Assembly (NCBI GenBank): GCA_029255685.2
Contig: CM055311.2
Location: 4,884,269-4,948,268 of the forward strand
Source of the DNA: Silene conica
Lineage: Eukaryota; Streptophyta; Magnoliopsida; Caryophyllales; Caryophyllaceae
Direction: 5' to 3'
DNA: 64,000 bases
Below the pieces are notes generated by a model. The model did no database searches, was not told where the DNA came from, and worked only from the letters and a program-made list of their open reading frames with translations. This document shows positions 1 to 13,100 of the stretch, piece by piece (the first letter of the stretch is position 1; each line of letters begins with the position of its first letter). Made by a program: the position numbers and the translations under genes.

Positions 1-1130
1 CGGCCGGTCGGCTGAGAAGCAAGGTCAATTGAAGAATGTTTCAGAAGTTGGCATTTGGTCTCCCAGCCGGTCCACCACCGGCAGCCGGTTGACCGGCTGG
101 GAATCACTTTTCAGAATTTCGCGCACTATATAAACGCGCACTTGTATCATTTATTTTTACGTTACTTTTTACGCAATTTTAGGGTTTTTCTACTGTTTCA
201 TTCCTTCATACTTAGTCACAAAAAACTCTCTAAAAATATTTAATCCTTCTTAGATCTTAGTTTAATCTTTTAATCTTGTTAATCTCTCTTTAGTAATCTT
301 CTTTAGTAATCTTCTTGGGCATTGTTAGAGGATATTTTGGGTTGTAATTTGAAGGGTTTGAAAGAATTCTTCATCTTGTTATCCAAGTTACTTCCTTTTC
401 CTTTGTTAATGGTATAATCTTCCTAATCCTTACTTAGTTATTTCATTTGTTCAAGTTTCTTTTGTTCATTTGATTGTTCTTACCATAATCCAACATGTTT
501 ATCATTTACCCATCAAGTGTTTGCATGTTTTCTTTAGTCATGAGTGAGTAGTTTTATACCTAGGGTTAGGGGGGAACTTGGGTGTTGATTAGATGATAAA
601 TTCATGCTAGTTTGTTGATTAGTTGTTCTTGATAAAGTAGTTTTCCATTTGTTGCATGCTAGGTGTTTGATGATTTGCTTCAACGAAAGTTGGGCTTTGA
701 TTTTAGCGTGACTTGCCTTTAGCGACGGTTGAGGGTTTTTCTTAGCATGTTTAATAGTTGGTTGTGGTATTTGTAGCGAAAGCTAGGGTATTCCGACCTA
801 GGTTAGTCGACTCGAGAGAAGAGACTTGCCGAGACTACTTATTTGAGACCTTCTAGTTTGCTTTCTCGTATCTTCGTCTACCCACCTTAGTGACCTCCGA
901 CACCCTAGTTTTCCCTTCCATCGATTTAATCTTAACTTGTTTGCTTTAATTGTTTGCCCTTAGTTGTTAGTCATTCCAAAACCAATCCTATTACCCCGAC
1001 TCAAGTTATAACTAGAACGTAACTATATAACTTCCCCACCATCTTCGCGAACGATAACCCTATTATACTACTATTTTGGGTTTATAAATTTGTTTGATCG
1101 TGAGAACCGGCGACTTAATCTCGCGCATCA
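1..1130 (+). repeat. Athila left LTR, 3' two-thirds
   Basis: This stretch is collinear with 44233-45364 with about 17 substitutions and two one-base indels by eye. It ends in CGCATCA, just before the PBS. By comparison with the right LTR, about 560 bases of the 5' end lie outside the window. It contains one complete GC hairpin module (61-102) and the end of another at 1-14. A plausible TATA motif (CTATATAAAC, about 126-135) lies just downstream of the hairpin and could be the element promoter. Confidence 0.93.
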
Positions 1131-1524
1131 AAATGGCGCCGTTGCCGGGGATGGTGCTAGAAGTTGTTTAGTTTAGTTTTGATTTTAGCTTTAGTTAGTT
1201 GTGTTAGTTTTGTTTTGATCAAAGCTTTATTAGTTAATTGTAGAATGGTTGCTATATTGCTCACCCTAGTGCCTAAAAGAACACTAGGACGACTAATTGT
1301 TTGCCAAGTTTTATGCCTAGGGGCGACTCTAATTCTTTGTTGTCAACTTCCGAACCGGAAAGGCTTTTCCGGGCCTTAAGGAGGAAGACCATAGCAAGAG
1401 TAAGAATTGCTTCCCAAGCCCGAATCAAAGCATTCCTAGCCCAACATCCGAAAACTTCGACAACCCGTTTTACCAATCACCACCACCCTCACCTCACATT
1501 CCAAATCACCCGCAAATTCATATA
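1131..1524 (+). other. Athila leader with tRNA-Asp primer binding site
   Basis: Bases 1134-1150 read TGGCGCCGTTGCCGGGG, the exact complement of the 3' end of plant tRNA-Asp. The site starts three bases after the LTR, as expected for minus-strand priming. The rest of the leader up to the gag region shows no further feature I can name. Confidence 0.9.
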
Positions 1525-3605
1525 ATGGCCGCCCTTCGAGATCATAACCGGCCCAACCACAATGACACCACAAATCCAATCAACTTTGGCACTCTTGTTC
1601 CTCAAAATTTCGAAATACACCCTTCACAAATGAGCTCTATCGAGAAGAACGCCTTTAGTGGAGCTTCTCATGAAGATGCTCATGGACACTTGAGAAAGTT
1701 CAAGGGTAAAGTAGCAATGATTAAGAAAACGGGAGTGCCCGAGGAAACCTTAAGGCTAATGCTCTTCCCCTATTCCTTGACCGACAAGGCGGATAGGTGG
1801 TTGAATGTTCATGCTCCAAACACTTTCACCACTTGGGACGACTTGGCAACGACCTTCCTTGCTAAGTACTACCCGTCCTCTAAAACCGCCATGCTCCGGA
1901 ATGAGATAACTCAATTTCAGTAAGACGAGGGAGAATCCTTGGGAGAGGTTTGGGATAGATACCAAGATTTGCTTGCTAAGTGTCCTCACCACGGGATACC
2001 CACTTGGTACACCACCCAAACCTTCTTTCAAACTCATCACCCACGCACGAAAGAGATGGTTAATGCATCGACGGGGGGTAGTTTTGACTACTTGCCGCAT
2101 GAGGTGGGAACGGAGCTTATCAAAAAATCGTTGATTCCGAGGAGAATTATGGTACTCGGGGAAATGTCTTGAGAAAGAGTAGCAAGTACCCTAGTGAGCA
2201 CATTTCCAACTCAAAGGCGAATGAGGAAACCAATGCCAAGCTTGATATGTTGACCAAGAAGTTGGAGGAATTGACTAAGGGCTCTACAAGCAAAGAGACC
2301 AAGAGCAACGTCCCGGGAATGTACCAAGTGAATAATGTAGCTTCATGTGATTTGTGTGGAGGAAATGGGCACACATTCGAAGTATGTGCAAATAACTCTA
2401 TTGAGGGAAGTGGAAGTGAGGAGGAATTGTATGCTTTCCAAGCATTCAATAACTCTAGAGGGCAAAACACTTTCAACCCCAATTCAAACTACTACTATCA
2501 AGGGATTCGAGGGAGCCCTTACATGAGTTATAAGAGTACTAATGTGTTGAATCCACACCAAATTCAACAACCTCATGTGCAAAATCCACCCGGTTTTCAA
2601 CCAAGGGGTGGAAACTTCAACCCGAGAAACAATTTCAATAACAACAATTTCTACCAAGGTAACCAATCCAATCAAGCCAATCAAGGCTTTCAACAAAATT
2701 TCAATGACCCAAACTTTAATCCCAATTTCCCAAACAACCAAAACCCACAAAACTTCAATCCATCAAATCAAAACAACCAACACTTCAATCCACCAAACCA
2801 AAATCTCAACCAACCACCATTCCAAAACAACCCCAATCAAAATCAAAACAACTACAACCACAATCCACAAAATTTCAATAACAACCAAAATCCCAACAAC
2901 ACAAACTACAACCCAAATTTCAACCAAAACTTTCCATCAAACAACGAAGGCCAAAACTTCAACAACCAAGCTCCGAGAGGAAACTCCCAAGGTGGGGGTG
3001 CAAGGAACGATTATGGGTTCCTCTTGCCCCTCACAAATGCAACTCATCAAGACTCGACAAGTGATTCCCAAGTGGGGGAGTTGTTGAAACTTGTCAAGAG
3101 CATGCAAGCAACTCACACCCAAGAAATGGCGAATTTGAAGAGTGCCAATCAAAGGGAGATACGGGAAATGGAGGCTCGAGTTGCCTCTCAAGCTCTAGCA
3201 AATCCACAAAGGCCACCTGGCGGCTTCCTTGCCCAAGGCCAAAGTTCCAAAGATGCCTCACATAATCACCAAGCACATGCGGTGATCTTGAGAAGTGGAA
3301 CGGAGCTAGAGGACCCGTACAAAGACTACAATTTTGGTGAAGAGGAGCCGATTTTGGAGCTTGTGAAAGAGAAGGAAAAGGGAGTTGATGCTAGCACTTC
3401 AAGGGATGATGAGTTTTATGTAGAGGACCTCCCTTATGAGGAGAAAGAAGAAGAAGCTATCTTGGAGGAAGTGGATGCTAAACAAGAGGAGTTGGTTGCA
3501 CAACCAACTACTAAGGTAACAAGCAAACCAACATCCACCAACTTACTATCTAACCCTCAACCAACTAGCTTGCCTTATCCTTCAAGGGCCTTGAAGGGAA
3601 AATAA
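1525..3605 (+). pseudogene. Athila gag region (capsid and nucleocapsid), broken
   Basis: The first part encodes a retrotransposon gag domain with FSGASHEDAHGHLRKF and a W-rich LTDKADRWLNVHAP stretch, typical of Athila capsids. Downstream is a knuckle of form CX2CX4HX4C (CDLCGGNGHTFEVC, about 2346-2387). A long Asn/Gln/Pro/Phe-rich low-complexity segment (about 2560-2990) follows, then an acidic, lysine-rich tail. Gag would package element RNA into cytoplasmic particles. The region looks broken, with about two breaks, so it is a fossil. Confidence 0.85.
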
Positions 3606-3632
3606 AACTTCAAGTTCACTAACTTTTGCAAA

Positions 3633-4408
3633 ATGCTTGAACAACTTGAAGTGACTCTTCCCTTCACGGATGTGATTTTGAATATGCCGACTTACTCCAA
3701 ATTTTTGAAAGAAATCTTGTCGGGAAAGAGAACCTTGGGTAACCAAGAAGTAATGGCTATGAAGGAGGAGTGTAGTGCACTTATCCTCCAAAAGGTGCCA
3801 AAGAAACTTGGTGACCCGGGAAGCTTCTCTATCCCTTGCATAGTCGGTGGTATTCCTATCTCTCGTGCCCTTTGTGATTTAGGAGCTAGTGTAAGTGTGC
3901 TCCCTTTGAAAGTTGCAAAAAGAATTGGTTTAAATGATTTGGTTCCGACAAGTATCACCCTCCAATTGGCGGATAGGTCCGTCAAGCGCCCTTTGGGGGT
4001 GCTTGAGGACGTACCCGTCAAGGTGGGTAAGCATTTAATCCCCGTCGGTTTTGTTGTCCTTGACATCCCGGAGGATAGCCACACCCCCATCATCTTCGGT
4101 AGGCCTTTCTTGGCTACCGGAGGCGTCTTGATAGACGTGAAGAATGGACGGCTCACCTTTAGGGTTGAGGATGACAAAATTGAGATTAATCTTCCTACCA
4201 TGATGAAAGGTCCAAAGCATGATGAGGCATTCACATTGGACATTGTGGATCAAGTGGTGAGAGAGATGGAAGAAGTGGAAGAAGACAAGGAGAGTCACAT
4301 GGAGCAATTGTGTGGCATCTCAACATGTGAGAATAAAGAAATGGATGAAAGCTTAGAGCTTGAGGATGAGGAGGTAGAAAAAGTGGAGGGAATGCTCCCT
4401 CCAAAGGT
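3633..4408 (+). pseudogene. Athila aspartic protease region
   Basis: The translation holds CDLGASVSVLP (about 3873-3905), the D-x-G-A active-site loop of retropepsins. It is followed by an I-I-F-G-R-P-F-L-A-T-G flap/second-half signature near 4090-4120. The family role is cleavage of the gag-pol polyprotein. The segment runs into a nested TRIM at 4414, which separates it from the reverse transcriptase. Confidence 0.85.
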
Positions 4409-4413
4409 ACAAC

Positions 4414-4617
4414 TGTAACACCCCAAGAGTATGAGAGGAGATTTGTCCCACATTGGTAGAATATGAGGATTGTGATATGTTTATAATAACTTCCACCCAT
4501 CACTTAGTAACAAGGCCTTGTGCTTTTGGGCTTAAGTGAGGACAAGTATTTGGCCCAAAGGTACACATCCCATCTTATTGGGGTTGCGTTATGACTGTGG
4601 TGGGTCGGGTTGTTACA
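4414..4617 (+). repeat. TRIM left terminal repeat
   Basis: This is a 204-base direct repeat beginning TGTAACACCCC and ending GTTGTTACA. It pairs with 4765-4967. Confidence 0.92.
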
Positions 4618-4764
4618 AATGGTATCAGAGCGACCCTGCGACCGTGTGGTGAGCCTGTGGTCGGGAGTACCCGGGTCACACACCTGGCGGGGGAGGATTC
4701 TGGCCCTGGTTGTGGTCAAGTTTGAGGCACAACGAGGACGTTGTGTTCTTTAAGTGGGGGAGTT

Positions 4765-4967
4765 TGTAACACCCCAAGAGTATGAGAGGAGATTTGTCCC
4801 ACATTGGTAGAATATGAGGATTGTGATATGTTTATAATAACTTCCACCCATCACTTAGTAACAAGGCCTTGTGCTTTTGGGCTTAAGTGAGGACAAATAA
4901 TGGGCCCAAGAGTGCACACCCATCTTATTGGGTTTGTGTTACGACGGTGGCGGGTCGGGTTGTTACA
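4765..4967 (+). repeat. TRIM right terminal repeat
   Basis: This is a 203-base copy of the left repeat. Its 3' third is clearly diverged from that of the left repeat. Confidence 0.92.
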
Positions 4968-4972
4968 ACAAC

Positions 4973-7563
4973 TCAAACCCCTTCCTCCCTCCCTAAAGTA
5001 TGCCTTTCTTGGGGAGGGAGAGGCTTACCCGGTGATCATCAATGCTAACCTTAATGAGCACCAAGAATCCAAACTTATTTCAACTTTGAAGGATCATAGG
5101 AGCTCATTAGGGTATAGCCTTGACGACATCAAGGGGCTAAGCCCGAGCCTTTGCATGCATAGAATAATTCTTGAGGAAGGGAGTCGACCTAGAGTGGAAG
5201 GTCAAAGGAGATTGAATCCGAAAATGGAGGATGTAGTGAAGGGTGAAGTTCTTAAGTTGCTTGAGGCCGGCATCATCTACGAGATCACGGATAGCCGGTG
5301 GGTGAGCCCCGTCCATGTTGTCCCCAAGAAGGGGGGTGTAACATTGGTTACACAAGAGGATGGGACTCTCCTACCGACTCGTCCGGTGACGGGTTGGAGG
5401 ATGTGTATTGATTATCGCAAGTTGAATGCGGCCACTCTCAAAGACCATTTCCCAATCCCCTTCATTGATCAAATGTTAGAGAGACTAGAGGGGCATTCGT
5501 ACTATTGTTTTCTCGACGGTTATTCCGGGTTTTTTCAAATCCCTATTCACCCGGAAGACCAAGAGAAAACAACTTTTACATGCCCCCAAGGAGTGTATGC
5601 TTATCGGAGGATGCCATTCGGGTTGTGTAATGCACCCGGCACCTTTCAAAGGTGCATGATGGCTATCTTTGCCGATTTTCTAGAGAAGAGTATGGAGGTT
5701 TTCATGGATGATTTTAGTGTCCATGGTGATTCTTTTGACCTAGGGCTTTCTAATCTTGAAAATGTGTAGAAAAGATGTGAGGAGCACAACCTTGTCCTCA
5801 ATTGGGAAAAGTGCCATTTCATGGTAGAGGAGGGGATTGTGCTTGGTCACATAGTGTCCAAGAGGGGGATAGAGGTCGATGGTGCAAAGGTGGCGGTCAT
5901 TGAGAATTTGTCACCCCCCCACCAATGTGAAATGGGTGAGGAGTTTTCTTGGACATGCCGGTTTTTATCGGCGTTTCATTAAAGATTTTTCCAAAATTGC
6001 CAAACCATTGACTTCTCTCCTTCTCAAGGATGCGCCATTTTTGTTTACTAATGATTGTCTTGAAGCCTTTTCTAGGATCAAAGAGGCACTTGTGACGGCT
6101 CCTATCATCCGTGCTCCGGATTGGGATTTGCCTTTTGAGGTGATGTGTGATGCGTCGGATTTCGCGGTTGGAGCGGTCCTAGGGCAAGTTGTGGATAAGA
6201 AGCACCATGTGATATATTATTCAAGCAAGACCCTTGACCAAACCCAAGCACACTATTCCACGACCGAGAAGGAGATATTGGCGATTGTCCATGCCATTGA
6301 GAAGTTTAGACAATACCTTGTGGGATCTAGAGTGGTGGTGTACTCCGATCACACCGCTCTAAGGCAATTAATGTTGAAAAAAGATGCCAAGCCTAGGCTC
6401 TTGCGGTGGGTCCTTTTGCTCCAAGAATTTGATCTAGAGATTAGGGACAAGTCGGGGTCGGAAAATGTTGTTGCGGACCACTTGTCTAGATTAACTATTG
6501 AAGATCATGGTTTGCAAGATAGGGAAGGACCGATCAATGAATGGTTGCGTGAGGATAGCTTGATGGCAATAGGCAATAAGTTGTCTTGGTTTGCGGATCT
6601 TGCCAATTATCTTGTTAATGGCTTTATCTTGGAGGAGTTGGAGGCAAGGGATAGGAGAAAGTTGAAAGTGGATGCTAAAAGATATTTTTGGGATGATCCT
6701 TACCTTTTCAAAAAGTGTGGGGATGGACTCTTGAGGAGATGCGTTTCGAAGGAAGAGGGGCTTGAAATTGTTGATCGGCTTCACAACTCCACCTATGGAG
6801 GGCATTTGGCGGCTTCACGGACTACAGCAAAGGTTCTCCAAGGAGGGTTCTTTTGGCCTTCTATGTTTAAAGACATTCACGATGTAGTTCGATCTTGTGA
6901 CGCTTGTCAAAGGTCGGGCAACATCGGTAAAAGGAATAAGATGCCCCTCAAAACCATCTTGGAGATTGAGTTGTTTGATTGTTGGGGGATTGACTTTATG
7001 GGACCTTTCCCCAATTTATGCGGGAATGAATACATATTGGTAGCCGTGGACTATGTCTCAAAATGGATAGAAGCGGTTGCCTCCCCCACCAATGACTCCA
7101 AGGTAGTGGTAAAGCTCTTCAAGACTATAATCTTTCCCCGTTTTGGTGTACCCCGAATTGTGATAAGTGATGGAGGTTCCCACTTCCGGAAACACACATT
7201 CAAAGCCCTTCTAGCCTCTTATGGAGTGACCCACAAGGTAGCACTTGCCTACCACCCTCAAACTAGTGGGCAAGTGGAGGTTTCAAATCGTCAAATCAAG
7301 GCTATCCTAGAGAAGGTGGTGCAAAAGAACCGGAAAGATTGGTCCCAAAAGTTGAATGATGTGCTATGGGCTTTGAGGATAGCTTACAAGACGCCTATAG
7401 GAATGACTCCCTACAAGCTTGTGTACGGGAAAGCATGCCACCTACCGGTGGAGCTTGAGCACAAGGCTTGGTGGGCCTTGAAGGAGATGAACTTCGACGT
7501 AGATATGGTCGGGGAGAAAAGATTCTTGCAAATGAGTGAGCTTGAGGAACTTAGATATGAGGC
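4973..7563 (+). pseudogene. Athila pol: reverse transcriptase, RNase H and most of integrase
   Basis: Visible in order are the RT thumb/finger motifs (GWRMCIDYRKLNAAT near 5390; FMDDFSVHGDSF, the catalytic D-D box, near 5701). RNase H follows ([15 protein letters not shown] near 6140). The integrase has a zinc-binding stretch ending CDACQ (near 6900) and core motifs [10 protein letters not shown] (near 6985) and VISDGGSHF (near 7160). Family role: cDNA synthesis and insertion. The region looks broken, with about one break besides the insertions. It stops where the Tekay-like A element begins, and the integrase end resumes at 37738. Confidence 0.88.
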
Positions 7564-7568
7564 TTATG

Positions 7569-8695
7569 TGTAACACCCTTATTTACCGAGGAGCCTGAAC
7601 TAGGACTTCCAGAGTAAATAAGATTGTTACCATCCTGGATAAACCAGGGTAGTAGATAATCACAGTGAAAGAAACACAGTACATTAAATATAAATGATCA
7701 AACTGAAATCTGTTACATGGCATAACCCAAAAGCAACTGAATTATAGTAAGTGTTCAACTATGAAAATTAAGTGATCTAAAGCTAGGTAGGTCTAGTCCA
7801 TGTCTCTCCTCCATGCCCAGTCCTAGTCCACCTGTCTCTTACCTGAAAGATCTACTCCCCATTCCAGATCATTGTAGGTGAACACGAATACACTGTCAAC
7901 CTCGCGGTTGAGTAGGATAACGCAATATATAAAATGCAACAATGTAATAATATGCAGATGCTTATGACATGCTCGAGCTCAACCAAATTCTCAATCTCAT
8001 ACCCTTGCACCAACCCATACCGAACCTCCCGGCAGAGTATAGTCGGCCGTCGCCGAACACCAGCATAACAGCTGAGGTCACCAGGTCTAGTCCTGCAGAA
8101 CTAGCCTGGGCCCAATAATATCTCGTAATCTCAACTCCGTAACCAATGCATATGCAATGCTTATGAATGCAATATAAGAATGTTCAACCAATATATATAA
8201 ATCTCATAATAGTCACACTTGTATCCACATCATACACTGAACACATCTATTCATAACACGTTATAGATCATGGTACAGTGTATCCTACCGGGAATAACAA
8301 ATCTGAAAAATAGGTAGACACCGTCTAGAAGTATTCCACCTCGAATTCCGTTCCTATAAATGTTACTTGGTATTAAAAGCTATTCATACAATACTTGTGA
8401 TAACTAATCATAACATACTAAACACAGACTTACTAATTATAGCACACGATCAACTTTTCAATAATTATTATTTAACAATATATACGACTCTTTTAGAACT
8501 ATTCTCAAAATAATATAAACATAATCATTAACAATATACTTCTTAAAAAAATTAAGAACATCACAATATACTTCCTTAAAATATTAGATTCTAGTGACAA
8601 AACTCCATTAATAATTAATAACAATAATACTCATAACAATGACAACAACAAAATACACTTCAACAATTACCATGAATACTAATAATCATAATTAA

Positions 8696-8730
<35 letters not shown>

Positions 8731-10001
8731 ACCATTACTTGTAAACAAACAAGACCCTCGACACTTAGTAAACCCACGCAACAGCCCCGACTACGAACTC
8801 GCGTAACTGACCCAACACAGCCTGTTCACAGCCCTGTACAACCCATGTCTGACACCCATTCCAGCCGCTGACCTCGCCCCTGACACCACCAGGCTCGCCA
8901 CTAAGCCACGGTGGTTCCAGGGGGAGTGTCTCTGACCGCCACCGTAACCTACAACCCCCAACAACCGCACCCAACACTCAGCAATAACCTGCCCCTGTTC
9001 TTTGCGCGATTGTACATCAAAACGAAGGCTGAAATAAACCCGTATACAACAACCCCTAGCCACCGTGATAACCACCTATAAAACCTCCTATCTGCGCCCT
9101 TACCATAAACTTAAAATTACCCAGATAACCCGACCCATAACTCATTCGAATTCCAGTGCTAAACTACCCGCTCAAGACACCATCAGAAAGTAATTAAAAC
9201 ATGTATCTAACATATATCTGAACCACCCACCATACCGACACCCTAGTAACCAAGATCCACCGTGATGACAACCACCCGAACCCCCTGACTACCACCACGC
9301 TGTCTACCATAATTCCCTAGACACTCGTGAACAGCACTACTTAGAAAACACACACAAAACTCATACGTTTCAACACTGTTCAGGAAAAACGCAATAACAC
9401 GAGTTGGCAGAGGCCACAATCATAGCCGTGAAAGGTGGTCCTAGGTGGTCAACGGTGATGTTACTATGGTCAAAACACGACTAATACACATCAGGGATCA
9501 ATATTGAACAGAGATCAGAACCGAAAAACAATTACATGAAGATATATGTGCACAGGAAAAGAGGCGTACCAACACAGTGAAAAGAAATCGTGAGTAACTG
9601 GCCTGTTTCCCGATGAAAACGAGCAACCCAAAGCCACCCTAAACCCACCGTGAACGTCTCCCTCTTACCCTCTGATGTGGCGGCTCTGTTTGTGTGTGAA
9701 TGTGTGTATGTCGTCCTAGGTTAAAGTAGGGTTTTAGGGTTGTTTATAATAGGTGGCAGAACTAAGGTTAAGGTGTTTGTGTTAATGTTTGCATTGGGCT
9801 GAGTTGTGGCACGAAATTCAAGGCCCAACGTGTACTTATAACTTGGTGTATATACTAATACCCAATCCCGACATTACGCTACTGACATTTAAAACATAAA
9901 AACGCGTCTTCATTCAACTACTTATCATATACAAACGTCCAAATATGACCAACACGTAAACATTTTATAAATTAATTGTCGATAAAATACGAGGTATTAC
10001 A
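7569..10001 (-). repeat. Element A left LTR (3' LTR in element orientation)
   Basis: This 2433-base repeat is collinear with 15355-15737 plus 35677-37732. It includes an (AAT)n run at about 8694-8728 that differs in length between the LTRs. Small ORFs in it are chance. No other gene is seen in this 2.4 kb stretch. Confidence 0.92.
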
Positions 10002-10187
10002 GTCTTCCCTCCTTAAAATGAACTTCGTCCTGAAGTTCACCATCCCGAGGTCAACAAACTGGTCACTAGCAGTTAACGAACACAAAATGTGACATCATAT
10101 AACTTCAAGAACTAATAAGAGTACAATAAAACACGAAATGTCACATTCTACCCTCCTAAAAAGAAAGTTACGTCCTCGTAACTTACC
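10002..10187 (-). other. Element A 3' non-coding segment with polypurine tract
   Basis: Read on the - strand, AAGGAGGGAAGAC abuts the LTR (10002-10014). This is the expected plus-strand primer. The rest up to the coding end is short and AT-rich, with no gene. Confidence 0.8.
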
Positions 10188-13100
10188 TTAATTAAATAGA
10201 TCAGGGTACTTCTCCGTCATCGAAGACTCAGTCTCCCAAGTAGCCTCCTCGACATTATGATTGGTCCAAAGGACTTTCACGAGCGCGGTCTCTCCATTTC
10301 TGGTTTTCCTCACTTTCCTGTCGAGGATTTCCTTGGGTCTCTCCTCGTAGGTCAACTGCTCATCAACCTCGATACTCTCGTGATCAAGGATATGCGAAGG
10401 GTCACTGATATATCTTCTCAATTGTGACACATGAAACACATTATGCACCCTGGCTAAAGCTGGAGGTAAAGCCAGTCGATAAGCTACCTCTCCAACCCTT
10501 TCTAGTATCTCAAATGGCCCAATGAACTTCTGGCTCAACTTGCCCCTCTTGCCAAACCTCATTACTCCTCTCATAGGCGACACCTTCAGTAGAACCTTCT
10601 CCCCTGCCTCAAAAGTGATATCACTTCTCTTCAGATCGGCATAACTCTTCTGCCTATCTTGGGCAGCTCTCATCTTCTGTCAGATCACCTGGACCTGTGC
10701 TATCATCTCCTGAATCATTTCAGGTCCCAAAGTTACCACATCAGCTCTATCATCCCAGCAGACTGGACTCCTACACTTCCTCCCATACAATGCCTCATAA
10801 GGAGCCATCCCATTGCTAGCATGATAGCTATTGTTATACGAAAACTCTATCAAGTCAAGTCTGTCTTCCCAAGATCCCCCGAATTCTAGCATACAAGCCC
10901 TCAGCATATCCTCCAGTGTCTGGATAGTCCTCTCAGTCTGACCATCTGTCGCTAGATGAAATGCAGTACTCATCTTCAAAGTGGTTCCCATCAATGTTTG
11001 TAACTCTTGCCAAAAATTAGAGATGAACCTGGAATCACGATCCGAAACAATGTCCTTAGGGACACCATGAAGTTTCACCACATGCTTTACATAAGCCTTG
11101 GCCAATTCAGCCTTACTCCAAGTCTCCTTCATCGGTATGAAATGGGCCGACTTAGTCAGCCTGTCAACTATCACCCAAATCATGTCATTCCCTCTCGAAG
11201 TCCTAGGTAAGCGTACGATGAAATCCATTGATATGCTTTCCCATTTCCACTCTTGTACATCAAGTGGTTGTAACTTCCCTTGCAGCCTCTTATGTTCTCC
11301 CTTCACTCTTTGACATACCAAACATCGGGAGACAAACTCAGCCACCTCCTGCTTCATTTTTGGCCACCAAAATGCTTTCTTCAGGTCTTTGTACAGCTTA
11401 TCCCCTCCAGGATGAACGGAATAAGGCGTAGAATGTGCTTCGACCAGTATCTTTCTCTTCAATTCTTCGTCATCTGGTACACACCATCTCCCATCAAACC
11501 TCACACTATCATCACTGTAAATCTCGAACTTAGAATATGGCTCGACATCACTAGCTTTGCTCACTGCCTCACGCCACTTCTGAATTCTAGGATCACTCTT
11601 CTGTCTTTCTCGAATCTCAGCATATAACTCAGGCTCGATCGTCAAATCTCCCATGGTCTCACCCTTCCTTATCACTGCGATTCCCATCTGTCCCAACTCA
11701 CGATACATACTCAACCTGGACATAGCTGTGCATAGAGCGTGAACCGATTTCCTACTCAATGCATCAGCCACCACATTAGCCTTTCCTTCCTTGTACAGAA
11801 TTTCCATGTCATAATCTCCAATAAGCTCGATCCATCTCCTCTGGCGCATGTTTAGTTCCCTCTGAGTATAGATGTACTTCAGGCTCTTATGATCAGAATA
11901 CACTTTGAATGTAGCTCCATAAAGGTAATGTCGCCACAGTTTAAGTGCAAAAACTACCGCTCCCAGCTCCAAATCATGCGTCGGATAATTCTCCTCATAA
12001 GGCTTCAACTGCCTAGAAGCATAAGCGATTACTCTCCCGTTCTGCATCAACACACATCCCAATCCCTTCTTAGAAGCATCAGTATACACTTCAAAATTCT
12101 CACTTCCCTCTGGCAATGCAAGGATAGGAGCTGTGGTAAGACGCTCCTTCAGGTCTAGAAATGCCTTCTCACAGCTCTCATCCCAGACAAATTTGTTCTC
12201 CTTCCGCATCAACGAAGTCATTGGTTTGGCTATCTTCGAAAAATCTTTCACGAACCTCCTGTAATAACCAGCCAATCCCAAGAAACTACGAATATCGGCT
12301 ACATTCCTCGGTCGCTCCCATTTCGATACGGCCTCAATCTTGCTAGGGTCGACAGACACACCCTCCTTAGACACCACATGACCCAGAAAAGCAACTTTTT
12401 CGAGCCAAAATTCGCACTTACTCAACTTGGCATACAATTGATGATCCCTCAAAGTCTGCAGCACTAAGCTCAAATGCTTAGCATGCTCTTCTCTATTCTT
12501 CGAATACACCAAAATGTCGTCGATAAACACCACCACAAACTGATCCAGGTAAGGACTAAACACTCTGTTCATCAAATCCATAAAAACAGCAGGTGTATTA
12601 GTCAAACCAAATGGCATCACCACGAATTCATAGTGCCCATACCTCGATCTGAACGCAGTCTTGTGGATATCTGCATCTTTGATTCTCAGCTGATGATACC
12701 CTGACCTCAAATCAATCTTGGAAAACACACCAGCCCCACTCAACTGGTCAAAAAGATCATCGATGCGAGGTAAAGGATACCGATTCTTGATCGTCACATT
12801 GTTAAGCTCCCTATAATCCACGCACAGTCTCATGGTCCCATCCTTCTTTTTAACGAACAACCCCGGAGCTCCCCAAGGTGACACACTCGGTCTCACATAC
12901 CCCTTGCTGGCTAGCTCATCCAATTGCTTCCTTAGTTCTTCCAATTCCTTAGGTCCCATGCGATAAGGTGCTTTAGAAATTGGCTCAGCCCCAGGTTTCA
13001 GGTCAATGCCAAAGTCCAAGTCCCTCTTTGGTGGTAACCCAGAAATCTCTTCAGGAAAAACGTCTTCGAAATCTCTTACAACATCGATCTCACTGGATTG

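Larger units (their letters stand above)
4414..4967 (+). mobile_element. TRIM (miniature LTR retrotransposon) nested in Athila
   Basis: Two direct terminal repeats, 4414-4617 and 4765-4967, begin TGTAACACCCC and end GTTGTTACA. Between them are about 147 bases with no coding capacity. The left repeat is followed after two bases by TGGTATCAGAGC (4620-4631), the primer site for initiator tRNA-Met. The right one is preceded by a purine tract (AAGTGGGGGAG). A perfect 5-base duplication ACAAC flanks it (4409-4413 and 4968-4972). It must rely on another element for mobility. The first ~130 bases of the two repeats are identical, while the last ~75 differ at about a dozen sites. Confidence 0.93.

Noticed and set aside
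4620-4660. TGGTATCAGAGC stretches as tRNA genes
   Set aside because: They match only the complement of the tRNA 3' end and sit next to LTRs, so they are primer binding sites.
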